A stretch of 64,000 nt of DNA. Source: a bacterium (GTDB lineage: Bacteria; Armatimonadota; JACIXR01). Where the stretch lies: NCBI GenBank assembly GCA_014360495.1, contig JACIXR010000010.1:35492-99491 (forward strand), given 5' to 3'. The notes beneath the pieces were generated by a model. That model made no database searches, had not been told where the DNA came from, and was given only the letters and a program-made list of their open reading frames with translations. This document shows, in pieces, positions 43,902 through 52,227 of this stretch (positions within the stretch are counted from its first letter, which is position 1; each line of letters opens with the position of its first letter). Both the position numbers and the translations under genes were made by a program.

Positions 43902-45224
43902 ATGATTGGCAGAGTTATTTCTTTTTCTTTATTTATACTTTTCTCTTTTTCATTTGCTTTTCCTTATGAATCGGAGGTGAGAAAATTGCGGTATTCCTGC
44001 CAGGATATGAAGCTAAAGATAGAAGGAGGAGAAGTGGTTGTAGAGGGCAAGAGAATAGCGATTAAGCCAAGGGAATTCTCAATTGACTCACCCTCTCAAA
44101 TTGAGATTAAAGAGGAGATTGTAAGCATAGGCGATGAGAAGCCAGAGGGATGGTGGTCGGGAACGAGGCTAACGGGAACTAAAACACACCTTCTATACCA
44201 TGGACTCCCAGGTTGTCTTGTTCCCCACTCAGTTATCGTCAAATCCCTTGATGACTCTATTGTTTACGAAGAGGGGAGGGATTATCTCGTTGACCACACT
44301 TGGGGAGCAATTGGAAGGGTTCCAACGGGAAGGATACCTCCGGGAGCATCCGTCCTCGTGAGCTATAAATATAGCCTACAAAGAATTGATTTGGTAGAGG
44401 TCAACGAAAATGGAAATCTTGTCTTAAAGAAGGGGAGGGAAGAAAAGACCTGCCCCCTCCCACCCAAGCCAGATGTGGGCTACTATCCTCTACTTCACAT
44501 TTATCTTCCCTATCACACAAAAGAATTAAGCGATGAGCTCGTTTATCCCGTCGGTCCCTCCTATCCCCAACCGACGAGGGAGGAACTGCTCGCCAACGCT
44601 AGCTTCGTCTCCAAAACTCTTGGGAAGCTGAGGAGGGGAGAGGAAGTGACAATCGTCTTTTGGGGAGATAGCGTAACTGCTGGCGGCGATGCAAGTTCAC
44701 CAGATAAGGCCTTCCCCGCTCGGTTCGTGAAAATGCTGCAGGAAAGGTTCCCTAAAGCGAAGATAAGGATGGTGAATGCGGGAATAGGCGGCTCAAATAC
44801 GAATCAGAGATTACCGCGCATAGAGAGTGAAGTTCTGGCATTTAAGCCTGACCTTGTTGTTATTGAATTCGTAAATGATATGGGCTTCAGTGAGGAGAAT
44901 TTGCGTGATAACTATTATAAAGCGATAGATTTGATAAGGGAGAAGGGAGGAGAGGTGATAATTCTCACTCCACATTTCACTATGCCCTCAATGATGGGGT
45001 TGAGCTCGGTTAAAAACGCGAAGGAAACGAGGAAGGCGGTGGAGATTTTGCGGAAGATAGCGAAGGAGAAAGGAGTGGGATTAGCAGATGCGAGCAAGAG
45101 ATGGGAGCATCTCGCTAAAGAAGGCATTCCCTATGTTACGCTTTTATACAACGGAATAAACCATCCCGATGATAGAGGGCATCTTCTGTTTGTGGAGGAG
45201 TTGTTGAAGTTCTTCCCCGAGTGA
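43902..45224 (+). CDS. Secreted SGNH/GDSL hydrolase
   Basis: The 440-residue protein has a signal peptide (VISFSLFILFSFSFAFP), an N-terminal beta domain with YHGLPGCLVPHSV, and a C-terminal SGNH esterase domain. The latter has the nucleophile block WGDSVTAGG, the block II Gly in NAGIGG, VIEFVNDMG with the Asn, and HPDDRGH with the catalytic Asp and His. It probably removes acetyl or other acyl esters from a polysaccharide. The ATG at 43902 is one base after the anSME stop; a GTG at 43890 is the alternative. It closes the sulfatase operon. Confidence 0.85.
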   Translation: MIGRVISFSLFILFSFSFAFPYESEVRKLRYSCQDMKLKIEGGEVVVEGKRIAIKPREFSIDSPSQIEIKEEIVSIGDEKPEGWWSGTRLTGTKTHLLYHGLPGCLVPHSVIVKSLDDSIVYEEGRDYLVDHTWGAIGRVPTGRIPPGASVLVSYKYSLQRIDLVEVNENGNLVLKKGREEKTCPLPPKPDVGYYPLLHIYLPYHTKELSDELVYPVGPSYPQPTREELLANASFVSKTLGKLRRGEEVTIVFWGDSVTAGGDASSPDKAFPARFVKMLQERFPKAKIRMVNAGIGGSNTNQRLPRIESEVLAFKPDLVVIEFVNDMGFSEENLRDNYYKAIDLIREKGGEVIILTPHFTMPSMMGLSSVKNAKETRKAVEILRKIAKEKGVGLADASKRWEHLAKEGIPYVTLLYNGINHPDDRGHLLFVEELLKFFPE

Positions 45225-45349
45225 GAGAAAGGGATTAACTGCGAAACAGAAAGCGAGCTGACTGTGAACTAAAAAGAAAGGTCGGGCTTCCACAATATGA
45301 CAAATCGCACCTCTCGGGGAAATGCATATCTCTTACAAATTAGGAGTGA

Positions 45350-45377
45350 TTGCTTAAATCTGCGAATTTTGTATAAT
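45350..45377 (+). promoter_or_regulatory. Promoter of the 45446 lipoprotein
   Basis: TTGCTT (45350-45355), a 16-base spacer and a perfect TATAAT (45372-45377), with a conventional leader and AAAGGAG ahead of the ATG. Confidence 0.6.
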
Positions 45378-45445
45378 GCTTCTTGATTAAACTGGAACTT
45401 TTTAAATTTTATCTCGTCTAATTATTTAGAAAGGAGAGTGATAAT

Positions 45446-46636
45446 ATGAGATTGAAAACTCTTGAGAGCATTGTAACAGGTTTGCTCGTTGCCAGCCTCC
45501 TCATTCTTGCTGGCTGTGGAGGTTCATTGGTTAACTCCACCTCAACAAGCTCAACCCCAACGGGAAGCGGCGATTTGAGATTAACAATTCAATGGCCTAC
45601 CCGCACAATCCCGGAAAATACCGCCTATGTAGTCGTTAAGATAAGCGGTGTGGGGTTAGAAAAACCAATAGAGCAGGAGGTTGAGCGTCCAGCTGGTGAG
45701 GTTCAAGTGAGCATCACTATTACAGTACCAGCTGGCGACAAGACAATCATCGTAACCGCATACGATGCAAACGATGAACCCCTCGCCGTGGGCGCAACTT
45801 CTGTTACCGTTTCCGCCAATACAACTACAACTGCAACAGTTGAGCTGGGTGAGATAAAGGGAGCCTTCTTCCCGTTAAATGTTGGGAACGAATGGAATTA
45901 CGATGTCTCTATAACCAATACACTGGGGAAGCTTTCCAAGGAGGCAAGGGAAGGACTGCCTGATTATGTTCCTTATCCCTTTGAGGCTAAAGGAACAGCA
46001 GTTTGGAAGGTTGTTTCCTATGAGGAAAACCTCTTCCCCACTCCGGTATACGCTCTTCAGATGAGCTTCAAACTTGACACCATAAACCCAGCTCCTGGCT
46101 CCCTCGGGAGTGTGCCTCCGTCAACGGGACTTCCCAAATCTCCCTCTATAACAGCCTATCTCAGCGGTGGAACAAGTGAAAATCTCCTTCTTTGGGGGTT
46201 AAAGAACGATTGCCCCGATTGCCAATACGACTGCGAGATAAAGAGATTCGTTCCACCTCTTCTCCTCCTCGACCTCTCACTTCCTCAAAGCTGGATTATG
46301 GGCAAGGCTTTCGGGCTGATATGGAACGCAAATTATGTGGGAGAAGAAACGATTGACACCCCCATAGGTTCGTTCAATTGCGTGAAGGTTAGCTATAAAT
46401 CAACGCCTGTTGCGGTTGTGGTGAAGAAATCCGCTAATGAGGAAGTTCCCGCGAGGGCGACTATAAGCGCGGATGTTTGGTATGCGGATAAGATAGGGGT
46501 TGTGAAGGAGGTTATAACAGTTGTTCCTTCTGGTTATAGCGTGATGCAGGGAAAAGAGAAGCCCATATGGAATTGCACATATCTATTGAAGGGGACGAAT
46601 TTAGTATCGGGGAATGTTGAGGTAGTAATAAAATAA
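45446..46636 (+). CDS. Lipoprotein of unknown function
   Basis: The 396-residue lipoprotein has the lipobox LAGC near residues 23-26 and then a Ser/Thr-rich linker. A beta-sandwich-like segment follows (LRLTIQWPTRTIPENTAYVVVKISG...ITVPAGDKTIIVTAYDAND), and then a domain that starts FFPLNVGNEWNYDV, a signature common in secreted proteins of unknown role. It has its own promoter and a strong terminator, so it is a single-gene unit. It is probably surface exposed; no enzyme motif is visible. Confidence 0.75.
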   Translation: MRLKTLESIVTGLLVASLLILAGCGGSLVNSTSTSSTPTGSGDLRLTIQWPTRTIPENTAYVVVKISGVGLEKPIEQEVERPAGEVQVSITITVPAGDKTIIVTAYDANDEPLAVGATSVTVSANTTTTATVELGEIKGAFFPLNVGNEWNYDVSITNTLGKLSKEAREGLPDYVPYPFEAKGTAVWKVVSYEENLFPTPVYALQMSFKLDTINPAPGSLGSVPPSTGLPKSPSITAYLSGGTSENLLLWGLKNDCPDCQYDCEIKRFVPPLLLLDLSLPQSWIMGKAFGLIWNANYVGEETIDTPIGSFNCVKVSYKSTPVAVVVKKSANEEVPARATISADVWYADKIGVVKEVITVVPSGYSVMQGKEKPIWNCTYLLKGTNLVSGNVEVVIK

Positions 46637-46661
46637 GGAACTTTTTAAAGGGAATTTTTGA

Positions 46662-46695
46662 GGGGGCGTCTCGCTTAAGCGAGACGCCCCCTTTT
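46662..46695 (+). terminator. Rho-independent terminator
   Basis: A perfect 13-bp stem, GGGGGCGTCTCGC with a TTAA loop and its complement, is followed by five T residues. It lies between the convergent lipoprotein and superoxide reductase genes and terminates the plus-strand transcript. Confidence 0.9.
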
Positions 46696-46697
46696 TA

Positions 46698-47072
46698 TTA
46701 CGCCTTCCACAAACCGTGGATATTACAGTGTTCCCTAGCCTCTATCTTCTCCCCTTTCACGCAAAATTCAGCCTCGGGCTTATCTCCAGGATTCAAATAT
46801 TTCCTGTAAACCTCACCATCCACCCACACCTCTATCCACTCAATGTAATGCTTCTCCTCCATCGGATGGGGAACAGAACCCACCTTCACCAATATCCCGC
46901 CCTCCGTCTTCTCAATAACGGGCACATGCTTCTCCATACCTACATCTTCGGTTTTCTCAACGAGCAACTCCATCGGTTGCCCACAGCACACCAACTGCCC
47001 TGCCCCGGGATGCAACACCTCAACGATGTTGCCACATATATTACACTTGTAAATCTCTCCCTTTTTCGTCAT
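46698..47072 (-). CDS. dfx: Desulfoferrodoxin (2Fe superoxide reductase)
   Basis: The 124-residue protein reduces superoxide to hydrogen peroxide without making oxygen. Centre I (desulforedoxin type) has C10, C13, C29 and C30. Centre II, the active site, has E47, H49, H69, H75, C116 and H119, all at the standard positions of the two-iron class. It is cytoplasmic. It is the last gene of a peroxiredoxin-ferritin-superoxide reductase unit, whose partners would remove the peroxide and store the iron. Superoxide reductase is typical of anaerobes and microaerophiles. Confidence 0.97.
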   Translation of the reverse strand: MTKKGEIYKCNICGNIVEVLHPGAGQLVCCGQPMELLVEKTEDVGMEKHVPVIEKTEGGILVKVGSVPHPMEEKHYIEWIEVWVDGEVYRKYLNPGDKPEAEFCVKGEKIEAREHCNIHGLWKA

Positions 47073-47075
47073 TTC

Positions 47076-47567
47076 CTATCCTCCTTTCTTTTCCAAATCC
47101 TCTTTGAGGTTCTCCAAATCCTCCTCGTGCTCTATCTCGTCCTCCAATATCTCAAGCACGAGATGATAGGTGACAGGGTCCTTGTCCTTTAGCTCTTTGA
47201 GGAGGTTATTGTAAATCTCAATTGCACACTGCTCCCCCTTTATGTTCTGCTCAAGGACAGCGGAGACGCTTGGGTCTTCGGGGGCGGCGTATCCACAGTT
47301 CGTCATCTTGAGCCATTCCTCGGGGGAGAGAAGGGGAACGCCCCCGAGCTGGATTATCCGCTCGGCGAGCTTCTCGGCGTGAGCGAGCTCCTCTCCAGCG
47401 TGTTCGCTTAGCTCGGCGCTCACAGGTCCCCTCAAAATTCCCTTAACGACCTTCGCCCCTACCCAATACTGGTAGTAGGCTAACCATTCATCCGCAAGGG
47501 CTTTATTGAGCTTCTCTATAATCTGCTCAACGCCCTCGCCAACAATCTTTTTCCCTTTCGTGCCCAT
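47076..47567 (-). CDS. Ferritin-like iron storage protein
   Basis: The 163-residue four-helix protein has diiron ligands in DEWLAYYQYW, HAGEELAHAEKLAERI and QNIKGEQCAIEIYNNLL, with a final EDEIEHEEDLE. This is the pattern of the DPS-like/bacterioferritin group found in anaerobes. It would oxidise ferrous iron, possibly with peroxide, and store it. It lies three bases ahead of the superoxide reductase gene and 27 bases after the peroxiredoxin gene, so all three are expressed together. Confidence 0.88.
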   Translation of the reverse strand: MGTKGKKIVGEGVEQIIEKLNKALADEWLAYYQYWVGAKVVKGILRGPVSAELSEHAGEELAHAEKLAERIIQLGGVPLLSPEEWLKMTNCGYAAPEDPSVSAVLEQNIKGEQCAIEIYNNLLKELKDKDPVTYHLVLEILEDEIEHEEDLENLKEDLEKKGG

Positions 47568-47594
47568 GCTTTAATCCCTCCTTTCTCAAAAATT

Positions 47595-48263
47595 TTATAG
47601 CTTTCGGTGGCAGAACCACCAGTCAAAGCAAGTGTACTTCTTGGGTCTTTCCTCCGCATCCTTAACCGTGTTGGCGGGAGGAATAATCACTTCATCGCCT
47701 ATAAGCTCGTTGTTCGGCCAGTTTGCCGGCATAGCTACTCCATTAGCATCAGCTGTTTGCAGCCCTTTCACCATTCGCAAAATCTCATCCATGTTTCTTC
47801 CCAATTCCTGGGGATAATACAACATAGCTCTTATGACACCCTTGGGGTCGACGATGAAGACAGCTCGTACCGTATTCGTTCCCTTGGCTGGATGGATGAG
47901 CCCGAGCTTATTGGCAACCTTTCCAGTGTCGTCGGCGATGACTGGGAACTCTATCTCCAGTCCGAGTTTCTCCTTAATCCATTCCACCCACTTTATGTGG
48001 GAGAAAACCTGGTCTATGCTTAGACCTATCAACTCGCAGTTCAGTTTCCTGAACTCATCATAGCGCTTCTGGAAAGCGACGAACTCAGTCGTGCACACGG
48101 GTGTGAAGTCCGCGGGATGGCTGAAGAGTATGAACCATTTACCCTCGTAGGCATCAGGTAGCTGTAGCGTTCCGTGCGTCGTCTTTACCTCCATTTGGGG
48201 AAACCTTTCTCCAATCAAGGGCATCCCCTTCACCTCTTCACAACAACAAGCCTGGTTAGACAT
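47595..48263 (-). CDS. Archaeal-type Prx6 peroxiredoxin
   Basis: The 222-residue peroxiredoxin has the peroxidatic C57 in PVCTTEF and the long C-terminal arm of the Prx6 group. The tail holds C212-FDWWF-C218, as in the thermophilic archaeal thioredoxin peroxidases where the distal Cys resolves the disulfide. It reduces hydrogen peroxide and alkyl peroxides in the cytoplasm. An unusual run of three cysteines at residues 6-8 could bind a metal or be an extra redox site. It is the first gene of the oxidative-stress unit. Confidence 0.95.
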   Translation of the reverse strand: MSNQACCCEEVKGMPLIGERFPQMEVKTTHGTLQLPDAYEGKWFILFSHPADFTPVCTTEFVAFQKRYDEFRKLNCELIGLSIDQVFSHIKWVEWIKEKLGLEIEFPVIADDTGKVANKLGLIHPAKGTNTVRAVFIVDPKGVIRAMLYYPQELGRNMDEILRMVKGLQTADANGVAMPANWPNNELIGDEVIIPPANTVKDAEERPKKYTCFDWWFCHRKL

Positions 48264-48284
48264 ATAAAATCACCTCCATTAAAA

Positions 48285-48313
48285 ATTATGTCTAACTAAT
48301 TCAATAATTGCAA
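48285..48313 (-). promoter_or_regulatory. Promoter of the peroxide/superoxide operon
   Basis: On the minus strand, TTGCAA (48313-48308), a 17-base spacer and CATAAT (48290-48285), then GGAGGTG ahead of the ATG. The spacer is AT-rich and partly symmetric (ATTATT...ACATAAT), which might bind a PerR/Fur-type repressor, but this is weak. Confidence 0.55.
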
Positions 48314-48363
48314 AGAGAATTTATTTCCTTGAAATTTTCAATTTACTCCCCCCAAAAATTCCC

Positions 48364-48392
48364 TTGCACAATTTAACCTGTAACGAGATAAT
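48364..48392 (+). promoter_or_regulatory. Promoter of the ADP-ribosylglycohydrolase-like gene
   Basis: TTGCAC (48364-48369), a 17-base spacer and GATAAT (48387-48392). The ATG at 48399 is six bases beyond the -10 box, at the expected transcription start itself, with no Shine-Dalgarno sequence. Confidence 0.65.
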
Positions 48393-48398
48393 TTGATT

Positions 48399-49649
48399 AT
48401 GATTAGGAGAACGATTTTAATTGCTTCCCTTTTCTTCTCTTTGATTTCACCCAGCCAGTCCCTTAAAGGGTTCTTAAAGCTATCTCTAAGGGAATATGTT
48501 GATAAGATGGCGGGTGGATGGCTCGGGCAGATGGTGGGTGTGGGCTGGGGAGCGCCCACGGAGTTTCGTTACTGCGATGAGATTATTCCCGATGAAGCGG
48601 TTCCTAAATGGGAACCCTCTATGGTCAATCAATTCTATCAAGACGACCTTTATGTCGAGATGGTGTTCCTTTCTGCCCTTGAGAAATATGGCTTGGATAT
48701 CAAACCAAGACAAGCGGGAATAGCTTTTGCAAACACGACTTTCGGATTAGCCCACGCAAATCAACAAGGTAGGAGCAATCTTCGCATGGGAATCGCTCCT
48801 CCCGATTCCGGTCATCCTGCTTTCAATCCTCACGCCGACGATATTGATTATCAAATAGAAGCCGATTATTCCGGACTTATAGCACCTGGGCTTCCCAATG
48901 TGCCCGTGAGAATGGGGGAGATATTCGGGAGATTGATGAACTACGGGGATGGCGTATACGCGGGTCAATTCGTTGGAGGGATGTATTCCGCTGCTTTCTT
49001 TGAGAAGGATATGGTGAAGATAGTGGAGACGGGACTTCGCTGCATTCCCAAGGGAAGCCAATATTATGAGTGCATAAGCGATGTGCTCAAATGGTTCAAG
49101 GAGAATCCCAACGATTGGAGGAAAACCTGGTTGAAGGTGAAGGAGAAATATCAAGATAACCCTGCTTACAGGCGTTTCTCCTGTAGCGGTCCGTCCTCCA
49201 AATTCAATATAGATGCGAAGATAAACGGTGCTTATGTGGTTATCGGTCTCCTCTATGGTGGAGGAGATATTGAGAGGACGATAAAGATAGCCATGCAGTG
49301 TGGGCAGGATTCGGACTGCAATCCTTCCACAGCGGGAGGAGTATTATTTACAACGATTGGGTTTTCAAAAATACCCGAAAAATATAAGCGAGCTCTGGAT
49401 AGGAAACAGAAGTTTGCTGGCTCAGATTACGATTTTGATAAACTGATAGCGGTATGCGAGAAACTCGCAAGGGAAGTCGTTTTGCGAACAGGAGGGAAAA
49501 TAATCAAAGATAAAACAGGGGAGGAATATTTCCTCATCCCCATAAAATCTCCCACACCAAGCAGGTTGGAACAATCCTGGAATCCCAGACCGATAAGGGG
49601 CGAAAGATTTACAAAAGAGGAAATGAAGGAAATAATTTCAAAGGAGTGA
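48399..49649 (+). CDS. Secreted ADP-ribosylglycohydrolase-family protein
   Basis: The 416-residue protein has a signal peptide (TILIASLFFSLISPSQS) and then an ADP-ribosylglycohydrolase/DraG-like helical domain. The metal-site segments are recognisable: DKMAGGWLGQMVGVGWGAP at the start, QFYQDDLYVEMVF in place of the usual TDDT, and QCGQDSDCNPSTAGG for the GxDxD motif. Cytosolic relatives remove ADP-ribose from proteins; the exported branch, with these altered motifs, is uncharacterised and may act on a nucleoside or sugar glycoside. An in-frame TTG lies two codons upstream, inside the -10 region. The next gene follows by 15 bases. Confidence 0.8.
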   Translation: MIRRTILIASLFFSLISPSQSLKGFLKLSLREYVDKMAGGWLGQMVGVGWGAPTEFRYCDEIIPDEAVPKWEPSMVNQFYQDDLYVEMVFLSALEKYGLDIKPRQAGIAFANTTFGLAHANQQGRSNLRMGIAPPDSGHPAFNPHADDIDYQIEADYSGLIAPGLPNVPVRMGEIFGRLMNYGDGVYAGQFVGGMYSAAFFEKDMVKIVETGLRCIPKGSQYYECISDVLKWFKENPNDWRKTWLKVKEKYQDNPAYRRFSCSGPSSKFNIDAKINGAYVVIGLLYGGGDIERTIKIAMQCGQDSDCNPSTAGGVLFTTIGFSKIPEKYKRALDRKQKFAGSDYDFDKLIAVCEKLAREVVLRTGGKIIKDKTGEEYFLIPIKSPTPSRLEQSWNPRPIRGERFTKEEMKEIISKE

Positions 49650-49664
49650 GAAAAGCGAAGTTAT

Positions 49665-51074
49665 ATGAAATGGTTAACCTCTTTCTTCTTTTTCATTTCC
49701 GGTCTTTCCCTTGCTGATTTCTTGAGGCTCTCAACTCTTCTTATATCTCCCGTAGAAACGCTGATTATTTCAAAGCCCGTTCTTTTGGACAAAGATTTGA
49801 GCGTTCAAAAGTCGGTTTTTATTGAGAAAGATGGATATATAGTCCAAGGTGGCAAGTATAGACTGAGGATTGAGGCTCCTTTTACCGCGCCGGTAAAGCA
49901 AATCTTCAAGAATTTTTCGCCCGGAGAGATTACATTCTCTCCCCAGAGTGTTAAGGAGGTTTATCCTCAATGGTGGGGAGCAAAGGGAAACGGAATAGAT
50001 GACGATTATATCCCTATTCAATCCGCAATAGACTCCCTTTCGCAGACGGTCTTTCTTTTAAAGGGGCGTTATCGCTTCACAAAGCCGTTAAACATAACCA
50101 ATAGGGCACACGGTTTGAATCTTATAGGGCAGGGGCAAAGCGAGGATGGTTCAATTTTGGTCGGCGATACGGGAGGTATAGCGATTGATGTCTCCGGCTC
50201 TCGCTACATAAATATCTCAAATCTCGCCATAGTGGCAGGTGAGAAAAATCCATCAACAGTGGGCATTCTCTTTTCCCGAACTAAGGAAGTGGGGTTCGTT
50301 GAATTCAACAATATTGAGAATGTCTGTATAAAACTCACTTCCAATGGAAAGGCGAATAACGGGAATGGAACGGTGGCAATTTATAATAATGCAAGCGAGC
50401 TTTGGCGAGCGCGGAACATCTACTTGATGGCTGACAACCCACTCGTTTTCACTGGCTATAACATTTTCAAGATAGACTCTCCCTATACAAAGAGGGAAGA
50501 AGGTTATGTATCAATGTCCGAATGCACTGTGGATGGCGCGTCAACGCTTCACGCATTCTTGGGACCAGCGATTACGATTGACAATGGGGATACAATTGAA
50601 GTCCTAAATGCCTATCTAACCCGTTCTGGCGATGGCGGTTTTCCCTATGCTATAAAAGTTATGAACTTCTGGGCGATAAATCTGACCTATACTGGACATA
50701 TTGAGGGTTTCAAGCGATTTCTCTATACGGATGTATCAAATTTAGTTGGATGTCATTTCAAAGCGACCCTCTATCAAAACGGCGAGCCCCTTATATACCT
50801 TGACGGGAGCAAGGAGAGACCGAGCCTACAAGGTTGTGAGATAAATCTGATTCCCGAGCCCACATCCAAGCCTTCCTGCTTGGTTTTGGGTAGGGGGAAA
50901 GTGGTGGTTAACAATAACAGAATCTTGCTGTATGGAGGGCAAAGTATAGATTGTAAGGAAGGAGAATTCAGAGGAAATATCGTGCAGGCTTGGGATGAAG
51001 AGCCCATGATAAAAGTAAACGAGTCATCAAGTTCATATGTTCTAATTACGCCCAAAGGTATGAAGCCTTTATAG
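49665..51074 (+). CDS. Secreted pectate-lyase-3-like beta-helix protein
   Basis: The 469-residue protein has a signal peptide (WLTSFFFFISGLSLADF). A region with PQWWGAKGNGIDDDYIPIQSAIDSL follows, the usual opening of the pectate lyase superfamily/GH28-like beta-helix domain, then many short Asn-rich strands (INISNLAIVAG, VEFNNIENVCI) typical of a right-handed beta-helix. Polysaccharide cleavage or binding outside the cytoplasm is likely; no catalytic pair is assigned. It probably shares the transcript of the upstream glycohydrolase-like gene. Confidence 0.75.
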   Translation: MKWLTSFFFFISGLSLADFLRLSTLLISPVETLIISKPVLLDKDLSVQKSVFIEKDGYIVQGGKYRLRIEAPFTAPVKQIFKNFSPGEITFSPQSVKEVYPQWWGAKGNGIDDDYIPIQSAIDSLSQTVFLLKGRYRFTKPLNITNRAHGLNLIGQGQSEDGSILVGDTGGIAIDVSGSRYINISNLAIVAGEKNPSTVGILFSRTKEVGFVEFNNIENVCIKLTSNGKANNGNGTVAIYNNASELWRARNIYLMADNPLVFTGYNIFKIDSPYTKREEGYVSMSECTVDGASTLHAFLGPAITIDNGDTIEVLNAYLTRSGDGGFPYAIKVMNFWAINLTYTGHIEGFKRFLYTDVSNLVGCHFKATLYQNGEPLIYLDGSKERPSLQGCEINLIPEPTSKPSCLVLGRGKVVVNNNRILLYGGQSIDCKEGEFRGNIVQAWDEEPMIKVNESSSSYVLITPKGMKPL

Positions 51075-51228
51075 ATATAATGTGCAGAAAAAATAGAGTG
51101 CTTCCGAGAATTTTAACTATAAGGCTCGCAGAGAGGGGTATTGGTTTTAAGTGATAAGCTTCCTCACTATCAATGACGGAGAAGATAGCATCTATTTTTT
51201 GAACCCAACAATCGTTTGAATAATTTAA

Positions 51229-51444
51229 AAAAGATATTGGAATATAGGGTTAGAATTGGCAAAGGAAGCTTTGGGCGTTTCAAGAAGCACAAGCTACGGA
51301 TGGAGAAAGATGTACAAAGACTCAGTTATAACCCTGAGCGCCGACCTTTCTCAAGAAGACCTAAAAACCAAAGAAAAAGAAACTGGGATAAGAAGAGTGA
51401 ATAAAATATACAAAACAGCTAAAGGACAAAGAAGAAAATATTAG
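51229..51444 (+). pseudogene. Possible remnant of an HTH protein (transposase-like)
   Basis: An open stretch after a stop at 51226-51228 encodes LAKEALGVSRSTSYGWRKMY, which reads like the helix-turn-helix of an insertion-sequence transposase or integrase, followed by a basic tail that ends after about 70 residues. There is no good start codon or ribosome binding site (a TTG at 51256 is the only candidate) and no catalytic domain. I regard it as a decayed fragment; chance cannot be excluded. Confidence 0.25.
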
Positions 51445-51464
51445 ACCGAATGCAAAGGTTTCTT

Positions 51465-51514
51465 TATGGGAAGTCTCCCAAGGAGTCTCAAATGTTGTGG
51501 AGTTAAACAATCGT
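51465..51514 (+). promoter_or_regulatory. Shared upstream box, copy 2
   Basis: TATGGGAAGTCTCCC and AAGGAGTCTCAAATG match the box ahead of korDA, again 20 bases from AAATG to TTGACT. The genes controlled are unrelated. Confidence 0.5.
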
Positions 51515-51543
51515 TTGACTTTTTGCTTCTAAAATATTTAAAT
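51515..51543 (+). promoter_or_regulatory. Promoter of the 51552 gene
   Basis: TTGACT (51515-51520), a 17-base spacer and TTAAAT (51538-51543). The ATG follows eight bases later without a Shine-Dalgarno sequence. Confidence 0.5.
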
Positions 51544-51551
51544 AGTCAATT

Positions 51552-51995
51552 ATGAAGAGAAAGAAGAAAAGGGGCACACCAGCGAAGCCACCGAGGATTT
51601 CCCCGCAAAAGATTGCCGAGCAAAAGATTGAGAAGCCGTCTATCCTCCAGCAGGTAAGGCTTGGGTTGCGCCTCCTTGCTCTTGCCCTATTCCCCTTTGC
51701 TGATGTCTATCAGATATTGGACCTTGAATGGCTTGCCCTTGTTTTTCTTCTCGGCTCAGCCCTCGTCTTCTATGAGATGCTTGACCATTACAGGAAAGAA
51801 AGATATTGGCGAGGTTTTTGGCTCGTCCTCCTCTTCTATATCCTTTCCTTTGGTTCCCTTATGCTCGCTATATCCCTCCATTTCTCCTGGGTGGATTCAT
51901 CCAGTTTGTCTTTGAAAATTCTATTCACCATTCCGCGCCTCGTGGGCGCCTATTATCTCGTGAAGATTCTCCCCCAAATCTATCCCTATCGTTAG
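51552..51995 (+). CDS. Small multi-pass membrane protein
   Basis: The 147-residue protein has a strongly basic N-terminus (KRKKKRGTPAKPPR) and then about four hydrophobic segments from residue 36 to the end. The positive start predicts a cytoplasmic N-terminus. No family is recognised. The start codon lies at the predicted transcription start, so the mRNA is probably leaderless. It precedes rpsU by 61 bases, but rpsU has its own promoter. Confidence 0.65.
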   Translation: MKRKKKRGTPAKPPRISPQKIAEQKIEKPSILQQVRLGLRLLALALFPFADVYQILDLEWLALVFLLGSALVFYEMLDHYRKERYWRGFWLVLLFYILSFGSLMLAISLHFSWVDSSSLSLKILFTIPRLVGAYYLVKILPQIYPYR

Positions 51996-52007
51996 CCCGC
52001 CCCGTAT

Positions 52008-52036
52008 TTGACTTAATCTCCCTTCATCCTTATAAT
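52008..52036 (+). promoter_or_regulatory. Promoter of rpsU-pgpH-ybeY-dgkA
   Basis: TTGACT (52008-52013), a 17-base spacer and a perfect TATAAT (52031-52036), then AAGGAGG at 52045-52051 ahead of the rpsU ATG. Confidence 0.75.
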
Positions 52037-52056
52037 CTCTGTGAAAGGAGGATTGT

Positions 52057-52218
52057 ATGGCGAAGATAGAAGTCAGAGCGGGAGAGTCAATAGATAACGC
52101 CCTCCGCCGATTCAGGAAAAAGCTGCAGCGTTCTGGTGTTTTGAGAGAAGCAAAACGCCACGAACACTACCTCAAGCCAAGCGAGAGGAAGAGGAGGCAA
52201 AGTAAAAGACAAAGATAA
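52057..52218 (+). CDS. rpsU: 30S ribosomal protein bS21
   Basis: This 53-residue protein is bS21: AKIEVRAGESIDNALRRFRKK, then LQRSGVLREAKRHEHYLKPSERKRR, with the basic Arg/Lys tail. It binds near the 3' end of 16S rRNA beside the anti-Shine-Dalgarno sequence and aids initiation. An ideal AAGGAGG lies five bases ahead of the ATG. It leads the operon, with pgpH starting nine bases after its stop. Its presence is of interest because several genes here lack Shine-Dalgarno sequences. Confidence 0.95.
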   Translation: MAKIEVRAGESIDNALRRFRKKLQRSGVLREAKRHEHYLKPSERKRRQSKRQR

Positions 52219-52227
52219 TCTCCCCTA

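Larger units (their letters stand above)
51075..51551. other. Gene-poor gap with remnants
   Basis: This gap of almost 480 bases holds a weak REP-like trace (CTCACTATCAATGACGG near 51162-51178), a short reading frame that may be a transposase remnant (51229-51444), the second copy of the shared upstream box and a promoter. ACAATCGTTTGA occurs twice, at about 51207 and 51507. Confidence 0.45.

Noticed and set aside
45225..45445. Possible riboswitch or RNA gene ahead of the lipoprotein
   Set aside because: I see only a promoter and no conserved RNA fold; GGTGCGATTT shared with the gap at 29387 is too short to interpret.
48278..48320. PerR/Fur operator ahead of the peroxiredoxin gene
   Set aside because: The symmetry is poor and could be due to AT-rich composition, so I note it only under the promoter.
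51216..51404. Small basic protein in another frame of the same gap
   Set aside because: It overlaps the HTH-like frame, has no ribosome binding site and looks random.
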